Origin: Nocardia asiatica NBRC 100129
GTDB lineage: Bacteria; Actinomycetota; Actinomycetes; Mycobacteriales; Mycobacteriaceae
DNA length: 33,204 bases
Direction of reading: 5' to 3'
Assembly (NCBI RefSeq): GCF_000308415.1
Contig: NZ_BAFS01000025.1
Coordinates: 1 to 33,204, forward strand
Positions within the stretch are counted from its first letter, which is position 1. Each line of letters opens with the position of its first letter. Positions 7,189 through 15,344 of this stretch are shown one piece after another. The notes under the pieces were generated by a model that did not search any database, was not told the origin of the DNA, and saw only the letters and a program-made list of their open reading frames with translations. Position numbers and translations under genes: made by a program.

Positions 7189-8040
7189 ATGGCCTTCGTA
7201 ATCGAATCCCGCTTTCCCCGCACGGTCCGGCGAATGCGCCGGATGTCGGACTCGCTCGATTCGGTGGGCAAGCACGCGGTGTTCTACGCCCAGGCGCTCG
7301 GGTCCCTTCCGCGCGCGCTGCTGCACTATCGCACCGAGACCATCCGGCTGATCGCCGAGATCAGCATGGGCACCGGCGCGCTGGCGGTGATCGGCGGCAC
7401 GGTGGTGATCGTCGGGTTCCTGACCCTCTTCGCGGGCGGCACCATCGCGGTGCAGGGTTACAGTTCGCTGGGCAATATCGGCGTCGAGGCGCTGACCGGC
7501 TTCTTCGCGGCGTTCATCAACGTGCGCATCGCGGCGCCGGTGATCTCCGGCATCGGCCTGGCCGCGACCATCGGGGCCGGCTCGACCGCGCAACTGGGCG
7601 CGATGCGGGTCGCCGAGGAGATCGACGCGCTGGAATCGATGGCGATCCGGCCGGTGCCCTACCTGGTCGGCACCCGCGTGCTCGCCGGGATGATCGCGAT
7701 CATCCCGCTCTACGCGCTGGCGGTGATCGCCTCGTTCCTGGCCAGCCGGTTCGCCACCGTGGTGATCTATGGGCAGTCGGCGGGCGTCTACGACCACTAT
7801 TTCTCCACGTTCCTCATCCCGACCGACATCCTGTGGTCGTTCGCCCAGGCGATCCTCATGTCCTTGGCGATCATGATGATCCACACCTACTACGGCTACA
7901 ACGCCGCGGGCGGACCGGTCGGCGTGGGTGTCGCGGTGGGCAACGCGGTGCGGACCTCGCTGGTCGCGGTCGTCACGGTGACGCTGCTGGTCTCGCTGGC
8001 CATCTACGGCACCTCCGGCAACTTCCATCTCTCCGGATAA
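7189..8040 (+). CDS. yrbE4B: Mce4 transporter permease YrbE4B (MlaE family)
   Basis: A 283-aa MlaE-family permease, second half of the YrbE4A/B pair. A basic N-terminal stretch (FPRTVRRMRRMSDSLDSVGKH) precedes several membrane segments; the coupling segment AEEIDALESMAIRPVPYLVG (about residues 143-162) matches the equivalent loop of YrbE4A, and the LSIYG-like final helix ends near GNFHLSG. Starts 4 bp after the yrbE4A stop. Function, from the family: transmembrane passage of cholesterol and related sterols delivered through the Mce4A-F assembly. Confidence 0.95.
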   Translation: MAFVIESRFPRTVRRMRRMSDSLDSVGKHAVFYAQALGSLPRALLHYRTETIRLIAEISMGTGALAVIGGTVVIVGFLTLFAGGTIAVQGYSSLGNIGVEALTGFFAAFINVRIAAPVISGIGLAATIGAGSTAQLGAMRVAEEIDALESMAIRPVPYLVGTRVLAGMIAIIPLYALAVIASFLASRFATVVIYGQSAGVYDHYFSTFLIPTDILWSFAQAILMSLAIMMIHTYYGYNAAGGPVGVGVAVGNAVRTSLVAVVTVTLLVSLAIYGTSGNFHLSG

Positions 8041-8045
8041 GCGAC

Positions 8046-9260
8046 ATGGCGGAATCGAAGCAAACGGAAAACCGCCTCGCGCAGGCGCTACACGGCGGGC
8101 TCGGCCTGAAACTGGCCGGGGCCGCGATGGTACTGGCGATGGTCGCCGTCGTCGCGGTCGCGATGATCATGTTCGTCGGCGGGTTCACGCCGACGGCGAC
8201 CGTGACGGTCGACGCCCCGCGCAGCGGACTGGTCCTCGACCCGGACGCCAAGGTGAAGGTGCGCGGGGTGGAGATCGGGCGCGTCGCGTCCGTCGACCAC
8301 ACCGCCGAGGGCGCCAGACTGAAGCTGGACCTCGACCCGGACCTGTTGCGGTTGGTGCCGTCCAACGCGGACGTGGACATCAGGTCCACCACGGTGTTCG
8401 GCGCGAAGTACGTCAACTTCGTCGTCCCGCCACAGCCGTCGTCCACGCCGCTGCGGCCGGGCGCGACCCTGACCGCGCAGCGGGTGACCGTCGAGTTCAA
8501 CACGCTGTTCCAGCATCTGTCCGACGTGCTCGCCAAGATCGAGCCGGAGAAGCTGAACGCGACGCTGTCGGCCCTGGGCACGGCGCTGCAGGGCCGTGGG
8601 GAGAAGCTGGGCGTACTGCTGGAGCAGAGCGACGCCTACCTGCGCGACATCAACCCGTATCTGCCCACGCTGCAACAGGATCTGGCGAAGACCGGTGCGG
8701 TCACCGACCTGTACGCGGACACGGTGAACGACCTGCTGCGCACGGTGGACAACTTCACCGTCACCAGTCAAACGCTGGACCAGGAACAGGACAGCCTGGA
8801 CAACGTCCTGGTGAACCTGATCGGGCTGGCCGACACGACCGGTTCGGTATTGCGCGAGAACGAGAACCAGCTCGGCACGGCGCTGGATCTGCTGCGCCCG
8901 ACCACGGGGCTGCTCGAGGAGTACGCGCCCGCGCTGTACTGCCTGATCGGCGGCCTGGGCAAGGCGCTGCCGATGGGTGAGGCGGTCTTCGGCGGCCTGC
9001 AGGAAGGCGTGGCGCTGAACACCGGCTTCATGTACGGCGCGAAGCCCTACACCTATCCGGAGGATCTGCCCAAGGTCAACGCGACCGGCGGCCCGCAATG
9101 CGCGGGCCTGCTGGACCGGGTGCCGGGCAGCCACGCCGACTACGTCGTCACCGACACCTCGGAGGGGCATGTGTACACGCCGTCGACGACGCTGACGGTC
9201 AACCCGCCTAAGGTTTTCCAGATCCTGTTCGCCGGACTGCCGGGGGTGCCGCGCCCGTGA
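8046..9260 (+). CDS. mce4A: MCE family protein Mce4A
   Basis: A 404-aa Mce protein (M. tuberculosis Mce4A about 400 aa). One N-terminal membrane anchor (residues about 22-46), then the MlaD/MCE beta-barrel domain starting FTPTATVTVDAPRSGLVLDPDAKVKVRGVEIGRV and continuing to about residue 125, then a long helical region and a C-terminal part with two Cys (YCLIGG, QCAGLL) common in Mce A proteins. Six such subunits are thought to form a hexameric hydrophobic channel across the periplasm. The ATG at 8046 lies 5 bp after the yrbE4B stop; an upstream extension in frame overlaps yrbE4B and is rejected. Confidence 0.95.
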   Translation: MAESKQTENRLAQALHGGLGLKLAGAAMVLAMVAVVAVAMIMFVGGFTPTATVTVDAPRSGLVLDPDAKVKVRGVEIGRVASVDHTAEGARLKLDLDPDLLRLVPSNADVDIRSTTVFGAKYVNFVVPPQPSSTPLRPGATLTAQRVTVEFNTLFQHLSDVLAKIEPEKLNATLSALGTALQGRGEKLGVLLEQSDAYLRDINPYLPTLQQDLAKTGAVTDLYADTVNDLLRTVDNFTVTSQTLDQEQDSLDNVLVNLIGLADTTGSVLRENENQLGTALDLLRPTTGLLEEYAPALYCLIGGLGKALPMGEAVFGGLQEGVALNTGFMYGAKPYTYPEDLPKVNATGGPQCAGLLDRVPGSHADYVVTDTSEGHVYTPSTTLTVNPPKVFQILFAGLPGVPRP

Positions 9261-10285
9261 AGAACACCGCGACCACCGTCAAGTTGGCCATCTTCACCCT
9301 CGTGATGGCGCTGATCTTCGCCGGCTTGGCGGTCGTGTTCAGCCAGATGCGCTTCGCGCGGGAGAACGGCTACCACGCCGTGTTCACCAGCTCGTCGGGC
9401 GTGCTGCCCGGGGCGAAAGTGCGCATCGCCGGCGTGCCGGTCGGCTCGGTCACCTCGGTAAAGGTGGGCAAGGACTACCTGGCGCACGTCGAGTTCGACG
9501 TCGACCGCAAGTATCGGCTGCTCACCAGCACCCGTGCGGCGATCAAATACGAGAACCTGGTCGGCGACCGCTATCTCGAGCTGTCCGAAGGGCCGGGCTC
9601 CAACCGCGTGCTGCAGCCCGGCGGCACCATCGTCAAGGAACAGACCGCGCCCGCGCTCGACCTGGACATGCTGCTCGGCGGTTTCCGGCCGCTGCTGCGC
9701 GGCCTGGACCCCGGCCAGGTGAACGACCTGACCAACGCGCTGTTGCAGATCTTCCAGGGCCAGGGCGGCACGCTGGTGTCGCTGCTCAACAGCGGCGGGT
9801 CCTTCGCCAAGACACTGGCCGACCGCGACGCGCTGATCGGCAGCGTGATCGACAACCTGAACGCGGTGCTGCAGACCATCGATCAGCGCGGCGACCAGTT
9901 CGCCACCACGATCGCCGAGTTGCAGCGGCTGATCAGCGGTCTGGCCGCCGACAAGGACCAGATCGGCGACGCGATCCCACGGATCGCCGGGGCCACCGGC
10001 GACCTCACCGGCCTGCTCGCCCAGGCCCGCCCCGATCTGCAGGGCACCATCGAGCAGACCGGACGCCTGGCCACGAATCTCGACGCCGGGTCGGACACGG
10101 TGCAGTGGGTCCTGGAGCGGCTGCCGTCGACCTATCGCCAGCTGATCCGCATCGGCTCCTACGGTTCCTTCCTCCAGCTCTACGTCTGCTCGACGAACTT
10201 CCTGGTGGACGGCCCGAACGGACAGACGATGAAGATCAACATGCCCGGGGCGCAGACGACCGGAAGGTGTGCGGACAACCGATGA
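9257..10285 (+). CDS. mce4B: MCE family protein Mce4B
   Basis: A 342-aa Mce protein. N-terminal anchor (about residues 8-32), MCE domain from YHAVFTSSSGVLPGAKVRIAGV through NLVGDRYLELSEG (about 40-120), then an alpha-helical needle region rich in Asp/Gln/Leu (LTNALLQIFQGQGG, LVSLLNSGG), and a short C-terminal tail with Cys residues. Starts with GTG at 9257, overlapping the mce4A stop as GTGA, so translation is coupled. Together with the other five Mce4 subunits it would carry sterol from the outer mycolate membrane to YrbE4AB. Confidence 0.95.
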   Translation: MKNTATTVKLAIFTLVMALIFAGLAVVFSQMRFARENGYHAVFTSSSGVLPGAKVRIAGVPVGSVTSVKVGKDYLAHVEFDVDRKYRLLTSTRAAIKYENLVGDRYLELSEGPGSNRVLQPGGTIVKEQTAPALDLDMLLGGFRPLLRGLDPGQVNDLTNALLQIFQGQGGTLVSLLNSGGSFAKTLADRDALIGSVIDNLNAVLQTIDQRGDQFATTIAELQRLISGLAADKDQIGDAIPRIAGATGDLTGLLAQARPDLQGTIEQTGRLATNLDAGSDTVQWVLERLPSTYRQLIRIGSYGSFLQLYVCSTNFLVDGPNGQTMKINMPGAQTTGRCADNR

Positions 10286-11343
10286 ACGAGCAGCGATCAC
10301 CCGCCATCACCATCGGCATCGTCGGCCTCGTGCTCGCGGTGGCGGTGGCGCTGTCGGCACTGCAATTCGACCGGCTGCCGTTCATCCGCTCCGGCGCGAC
10401 GTTCACCGCCTATTTCGCCGACGCGGGCGGCCTGCTCCCCGGCGACCCGGTCCAGGTCGCGGGCGTGCGGTCCGGGCGAGTCGAGAACGTCAGCCTGGAC
10501 GGGGCGAAAGTGCTCGTCCGGTTCACCCTCGCCGAATCGATCGTGCTGGGCGAGAAGACCTCCGCGGCGATCAAGACGAACACGGTGCTCGGGCGCAAGT
10601 CGCTGGAGGTCTCGCCGTCCGGCCCCGGAGCGCTGCGCACCGACGACACCATCCCGCTCGAGCGCACCACCTCGCCCTATTCGCTCAACGAGGCATTGAG
10701 CGACCTGGCGGGCACGGTGCACGAGCTGGACATGGCCCGGGTCGACCAGACCCTCGACGTGCTCTCGGAGACGTTCGCCGACACACCGGCGCCGCTGCGC
10801 TCGGCGCTGGACGGCGTCACCGCGCTCTCCCGCAGCATCAACGCGCGCGACCAGGCGCTGACGGATCTGCTGAAGCGGGCGCAGAGCGTCACGAAGATCC
10901 TCGCCGACCGGGGCAACCAGATCAACGCGCTGCTGCTGGACGGCAACGAGCTGCTCGGTGAGCTGGACCGGAGGCGCACCGCGCTGGGACAGCTGATCGT
11001 CTACGTCAACGGGCTGGCCCAGCAACTGTCCGGGCTGGTCGCCGACAACGAGGCCCAGCTGAAACCGGCGCTGGACAAGCTGAATTCGGTCGTGGCGCTG
11101 TTGCAGCGGAACAAGCAGAACATCGCCGACGCACTGGACGGGCTCGGTCCGTTCGCCGCCGCCCTCGGCGAACAGGTCGGCAGCGGCCCCTACTTCCAGG
11201 CGTACGTGATCAACGCGAGCACCAAAGTGCTGCAACCGCTGGTGGACGCGCTGGTGTGGCCGCAGCACCTGCCGAACGATCTGCAGAGCTACCTCACGCC
11301 GCCCCCGTCGATCGAACCCGCGATTCAGGAGCCGCCGCGATGA
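10282..11343 (+). CDS. mce4C: MCE family protein Mce4C
   Basis: A 353-aa Mce protein. Membrane anchor at residues about 8-28, MCE domain from GATFTAYFADAGGLLPGDPV to LGRKSLEVSPSG (about 38-115), then long helices (ALTDLLKRAQSVTKILADRGNQ) and a Pro-rich end (LTPPPSIEPAIQEPPR). Its ATG overlaps the mce4B stop as ATGA; the longer in-frame extension into mce4B is spurious. The gene end overlaps not mce4D but a 24-codon mini-ORF at 11340, which then overlaps mce4D. Confidence 0.95.
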   Translation: MNEQRSPAITIGIVGLVLAVAVALSALQFDRLPFIRSGATFTAYFADAGGLLPGDPVQVAGVRSGRVENVSLDGAKVLVRFTLAESIVLGEKTSAAIKTNTVLGRKSLEVSPSGPGALRTDDTIPLERTTSPYSLNEALSDLAGTVHELDMARVDQTLDVLSETFADTPAPLRSALDGVTALSRSINARDQALTDLLKRAQSVTKILADRGNQINALLLDGNELLGELDRRRTALGQLIVYVNGLAQQLSGLVADNEAQLKPALDKLNSVVALLQRNKQNIADALDGLGPFAAALGEQVGSGPYFQAYVINASTKVLQPLVDALVWPQHLPNDLQSYLTPPPSIEPAIQEPPR

Positions 11344-11414
11344 GCGAGCGAACCGACAACACAGCCGCCCGCGCGAGCACGCCGGAGCACAGCGTCAGCG
11401 AGGCCCGGGCATGA
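11340..11414 (+). CDS. Coupled mini-ORF (24 aa) between mce4C and mce4D
   Basis: The reading frame MSERTDNTAARASTPEHS...ARA starts at an ATGA overlap with the mce4C stop and ends at an ATGA overlap with the mce4D start. AGGAG lies 8 nt before its ATG, and GAGG inside it lies 7 nt before the mce4D ATG. It is in a different frame from mce4D, so it is not an N-terminal extension. The peptide is hydrophilic with no membrane segment. It may act only as a translational bridge across a 67-bp spacer. Its existence as a product is inference. Confidence 0.4.
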   Translation: MSERTDNTAARASTPEHSVSEARA

Positions 11415-12673
11415 ACGTCATACGGAAACTGCCCCGCTGGGCGCTGATCCTGGCCGGAGTGGTCGTCGCGGCCCTCGTGGTCGCCGTCGCGTGGACGGGC
11501 CTGTCCCGGATCGGAACCACCAAGGTCACCGCGTATTTCCCGTCGACGTCCGGCCTGTACGCGGGCGACGACGTGCGGGTGCTCGGCGTCAAGGTCGGGC
11601 GGATCGACGACATCGAACCCGGCGCCGACCGGGTGAAGGTGACGATGACCCTCGATCGCGGCATTGACGTGCCCGCCGATCCGAAGGCGGTGATCATCTC
11701 GCCTTCGCTGGTCTCGGCGCGCTTCATCCAGCTCGCGCCCGCCTACACCGGCGGCCCGAAACTGGCCGACGACAGCGTGATCCCGCTCGAGCACACCGCG
11801 GTGCCGGTCGAATGGGACGACATCAAGGCGGAACTGTCCAAGCTGGCCACCGCGCTCGGCCCGGTCGGCGACGACAAGCAGGGATCGTTCGGCCGCTTCG
11901 TGGACACCGCCGCCGACAACCTCGACGGCAACGGACAGCGGTTCCGCGACACCCTGCGGGAGCTGTCGGCCACGCTGAGCACGCTGTCCGACGGCCGCAC
12001 CGACCTGTTCGGCACCGTGCGCAATCTGCAGAAATTCGTCGAGGTGCTGTCGGCCAGCAACGAGCAGATCGTGCAGTTCGGCGGACGGCTGGCGTCGGTG
12101 TCCTCGGTGCTGGCCGGGGTCTCCAACGACCTCGGGGCGGGACTGGACAACCTGGACGCGGCGATCGTCGACGTGCGCCGGTTCATCGACGGCAGCGGCG
12201 CCGAGCTCACCGAGGGCGTGCAGCGGCTGGCCGACGCCACCCAGGTGCTGGCCGACAAGCGGCCCGAACTGGAACGAGTCCTGCACTCCGGCCCGACCGC
12301 GCTGGTGAACTTCTACCAGATCTACAAACCGGCCCAAGGCACCCTCACCGGCGCGATCGCGCTGAACAACCCCGCCGACCCGCTCGGTTTCCTCTGTGGG
12401 TCGGTGCGCGCGCTGGAGACCAACGACTCCGATCGCAGCGCCGACCTCTGCGCGCAGTACCTCGCGCCGGTGATCAACAGCCTGAGCATGAACTACGTGC
12501 CCATCATGACCAACCCGGCCAGCGGCGTGACCGCGTTCCCCGATCAGCTCGTGTACACCGATCCCAGCCTGGCCGGGCAGGTGGCGAACCAGACTCCGGC
12601 GCAGCCGCAACCCGCGCCGGTGAGCGTGCCCGACGGCATCGCCGGACTGGCCATCCCGGGAGGAGTGCGATGA
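11411..12673 (+). CDS. mce4D: MCE family protein Mce4D
   Basis: A 420-aa Mce protein. Anchor at residues about 10-30 (WALILAGVVVAALVVAVAW), MCE domain from TKVTAYFPSTSGLYAGDDVRV to ARFIQLAP (about 36-112), helical region with SGPTALVNFYQIYKPAQGTLTG, a conserved late segment in MceD proteins with Cys pair (FLCGSVRAL, ADLCAQYL), and a Pro/Gln-rich tail (TPAQPQPAPVSVPDG). Starts at ATG 11411, overlapping the stop of the mini-ORF; ends overlapping mce4E as ATGA. In M. tuberculosis the corresponding protein is Mce4D (Rv3496c). Confidence 0.95.
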   Translation: MNVIRKLPRWALILAGVVVAALVVAVAWTGLSRIGTTKVTAYFPSTSGLYAGDDVRVLGVKVGRIDDIEPGADRVKVTMTLDRGIDVPADPKAVIISPSLVSARFIQLAPAYTGGPKLADDSVIPLEHTAVPVEWDDIKAELSKLATALGPVGDDKQGSFGRFVDTAADNLDGNGQRFRDTLRELSATLSTLSDGRTDLFGTVRNLQKFVEVLSASNEQIVQFGGRLASVSSVLAGVSNDLGAGLDNLDAAIVDVRRFIDGSGAELTEGVQRLADATQVLADKRPELERVLHSGPTALVNFYQIYKPAQGTLTGAIALNNPADPLGFLCGSVRALETNDSDRSADLCAQYLAPVINSLSMNYVPIMTNPASGVTAFPDQLVYTDPSLAGQVANQTPAQPQPAPVSVPDGIAGLAIPGGVR

Positions 12674-13923
12674 CGCCGACGCGGCGGATGCGCCGCACCG
12701 CCGTTGTCGCGGTGGGGCTGGCGGTGGCGCTCGGCGTCTCCGGCTGTCAGTGGGACGGACTGAACTCGCTGCCGATGCCCGGCACCGAGGGGACCGCGCC
12801 CGGCTCCTATCAGGTGCGCGTCCAGATGCCGAACGTGACCACGCTGACCCGGAATTCACCGGTGCGGGTGCACGACGTGACCGTGGGCACGGTGTCGAAG
12901 ATCGAGGTGGAGGACTGGCACGCGCTGGTCACCGTCACGCTGAACCCGGACGTGCGGCTGCCCGCGAACGCCGTCGCCAAGATCGGGCAGACCAGTCTGC
13001 TCGGGTCCAACCATCTCGAACTCGCCGCACCGGCGGACCAGGCTCCCGAAGGGGAGCTGAAGGCGGGCGACGTCATCCCGCTGGCACGAGCGGGGATCTT
13101 CCCGACCACCGAGCAGGTGCTGTCCTCGCTGTCGGTGGTGCTCAACGGCGGCGGCGTGGCGCAGCTGGAAACCATCACCCGGGAGTTGAATTCCGCGCTC
13201 ACCGGCCGGGAGGAGGCCATTCGGGATCTGCTGCCGCAGCTGAACGAACTCACCACCAACCTGGACCGCCAGACCGCTGACATCATCGCCGCGATGAGCG
13301 GGCTGGACCGGCTCGGCGGTCAACTGGCCGAGCAGCGTGACGTGGTGGCGGCGGCCATCGAGCAGATCCATCCGGCGCTGACCGTGCTGGCCGACCGCAG
13401 AGCGAACATCACCAGGGCGCTCACTGCGCTGGGCGAACTCAGCGACGTCGTCCGGCGCATCGTCGCCGCCAGCGGCGAGGACCTGAAAGCCAACCTGGAC
13501 AGCCTGGTGCCCGCCCTGAAGGCGCTGTCGGACACCGGCAACAACCTCACCGAGGCGCTGAAGATCCTGGCCACCTTCCCGTTCCCGATGAAGAACCTGG
13601 ATCACGCCATCAAGGGCGACTACCTGAATCTGTTCATGACCGTGGACATCACCGGACGCAGGCTGGACTCGAACTTCCTCACCGGAACCCCGCTGGGCGG
13701 ACGGTTCGGCGGCGTGGAAGGCGCGCTCGGCAGCTTCGCGCCGGACACGGCCGCGCAGAACGGAGATCCGGCCACCGGTCCGTTGCAGCCGCCGCCTGCG
13801 GAGCCGAGTCAGCCCGCCCCGACCATTCCCGGGTTGCCGCCGATCCCCGGCCTGCCCGCCATACCCGGGCTGACCGTGCCCATGCCGGGCAATACCGCGC
13901 CGCAAGGGGGTCCGGGACAGTGA
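12670..13923 (+). CDS. mce4E: MCE family lipoprotein Mce4E (LprN)
   Basis: A 417-aa Mce lipoprotein. The N-terminus is a type II signal: basic start (TPTRRMRRT), hydrophobic core, and lipobox VSGC with lipidated Cys at about residue 25. MCE domain from SYQVRVQMPNVTTLTRNSPVRV to LGSNHLELAAP (about 41-120), then helical repeats (LPQLNELTTNLDRQ, IHPALTVLADRRANI). The tail is Pro/Gly-rich with a short repeated unit IPGLPPIPGLPAIPGL. Mce E subunits are the lipoprotein members of the hexamer (LprN in M. tuberculosis). GGAGG in the end of mce4D serves as ribosome site, with ATGA overlap. Confidence 0.95.
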   Translation: MTPTRRMRRTAVVAVGLAVALGVSGCQWDGLNSLPMPGTEGTAPGSYQVRVQMPNVTTLTRNSPVRVHDVTVGTVSKIEVEDWHALVTVTLNPDVRLPANAVAKIGQTSLLGSNHLELAAPADQAPEGELKAGDVIPLARAGIFPTTEQVLSSLSVVLNGGGVAQLETITRELNSALTGREEAIRDLLPQLNELTTNLDRQTADIIAAMSGLDRLGGQLAEQRDVVAAAIEQIHPALTVLADRRANITRALTALGELSDVVRRIVAASGEDLKANLDSLVPALKALSDTGNNLTEALKILATFPFPMKNLDHAIKGDYLNLFMTVDITGRRLDSNFLTGTPLGGRFGGVEGALGSFAPDTAAQNGDPATGPLQPPPAEPSQPAPTIPGLPPIPGLPAIPGLTVPMPGNTAPQGGPGQ

Positions 13924-15344
13924 CGCTCACCCGTTTCGTTCGTACCCAGCTGATCATCTTCTCCGTGCTCACGGTGATCGGCCTGGTGGTCATGGGCGGC
14001 ACATATGTGAAGCTGCCCGCGATGTTCGGCATCGGCCGCTACGAGGTCACGGTGCAGCTGGCCGCGACCGGGGGGCTCTACCCGACGGCCAACGTCACCT
14101 ATCGCGGCACGAATGTCGGCGTGGTGAAGGAGGTCCGGCTCACGCCCGTCGGCGTCGACGCGAAACTGTCCATCGGCAGCGACTACAAGATCCCCTCCGA
14201 CGTCGACGCGTGGGTGCGCAGCGTCTCCGCGGTCGGCGAGCAGTACGTGGACCTGGTGCCCGCCGAGAAGCGCACGGGCGGGAATCTGCGCGACGGCAGC
14301 GTGATCCCGGTGGAGCGCACCAAGCTGCCGCAAGACGTCGGCACGCTGCTCGACCAAGCCGACCGGTTGCTGTCGAGCGTCGCGGACACCAGGCTGCGGC
14401 AGGTCATCGATGAGGCGTTCCTCGCTTTCAACGGCGCCGGACCGGACCTGCAGCGGTTCATCGACTCCGCGTCGTTGCTCGTGCAGGAGGCGCAGGCCAA
14501 CGCGGAACCCACCAAAGAGCTGCTCGACCAGATCGGCCCGCTGCTGGACACCCAGACCCGCTCGGATGCCGCGATCCGTTCCTGGACCGCGGATCTGGCC
14601 ACCGTCACCGATCAGCTGCGCGGCCACGACCCGGCACTGCGCGGCGTGCTGCGCGAGGGCCCGTCGGCCATGCAGCGGGTGACCAACCTGTTCGACGATC
14701 TGCGTCCGACGCTGCCGCTGCTGCTGTCCAACCTGGTCAGTGTCGGTCAGGTCGCGGTCACCTACAACGCCGGGCTGGAACAGATCCTGGTGATCTACCC
14801 GCCACTGGTCGCCGCGCTGCTGACCGCGGTTCGCGGGCCACTCGAATACGGCGCCCTGGTCGACTTCATGGCGTTGGTCAACGACCCGCCCGCGTGCACC
14901 ACCGGTTTCCTCCCGCCGGACCAGCGGCGCTCGCCGAGCTTGTACGACACCCCGGATACCCCACCGGGCCTGTACTGCAAGGTGCCGCAGGACGCTCCCG
15001 AGGCGGTGCGCGGCATCCGCAACACACCGTGCGCCGAGGTGCCCGGTGTGCGCGCCCCGACGCCGGAACTGTGCCGGACCGGATACGTTCCGTTAGGCGA
15101 CAACCCGCCGTTCGGGCCGCCGCAACCGGTCGCGCCCGCGGCGGCGCCCCTGGACGAGCCGCCGACCGTCGCACCGGCGAGTTACGGCGGTGGCACTCCA
15201 GCCGCCGCGCGAGCGTACGACCCGGACACCGGCGTGTACATCGGCCCCGACGGGCGGACATACCGGCAGGGCGATATCGGACCGGGCGGTTCGGGCACGG
15301 TACCGTCGAGCTGGCAGGCGATGCTCGAGGAGCAACAACGATGA
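13920..15344 (+). CDS. mce4F: MCE family protein Mce4F
   Basis: A 474-aa Mce protein, last of the six. Anchor at residues about 10-30 (LIIFSVLTVIGLVVMGG), MCE domain from RYEVTVQLAATGGLYPTANV to EQYVDLVPAE (about 40-118), helices, then a long Pro-rich C-terminus with four Cys (ACTTGF, LYCKVP, PCAEV, LCRTGY) and a final DPDTGVYIGPDGRTYRQGDIG segment, as in mycobacterial Mce4F. Starts with GTG overlapping the mce4E stop (GTGA); its own stop overlaps mas4A (ATGA). Confidence 0.95.
   Translation: MTLTRFVRTQLIIFSVLTVIGLVVMGGTYVKLPAMFGIGRYEVTVQLAATGGLYPTANVTYRGTNVGVVKEVRLTPVGVDAKLSIGSDYKIPSDVDAWVRSVSAVGEQYVDLVPAEKRTGGNLRDGSVIPVERTKLPQDVGTLLDQADRLLSSVADTRLRQVIDEAFLAFNGAGPDLQRFIDSASLLVQEAQANAEPTKELLDQIGPLLDTQTRSDAAIRSWTADLATVTDQLRGHDPALRGVLREGPSAMQRVTNLFDDLRPTLPLLLSNLVSVGQVAVTYNAGLEQILVIYPPLVAALLTAVRGPLEYGALVDFMALVNDPPACTTGFLPPDQRRSPSLYDTPDTPPGLYCKVPQDAPEAVRGIRNTPCAEVPGVRAPTPELCRTGYVPLGDNPPFGPPQPVAPAAAPLDEPPTVAPASYGGGTPAAARAYDPDTGVYIGPDGRTYRQGDIGPGGSGTVPSSWQAMLEEQQR

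Noticed and set aside
7833..8045. Upstream extension of mce4A into yrbE4B
   Set aside because: It overlaps the conserved C-terminus of YrbE4B; the ATG at 8046 gives the family N-terminal anchor.
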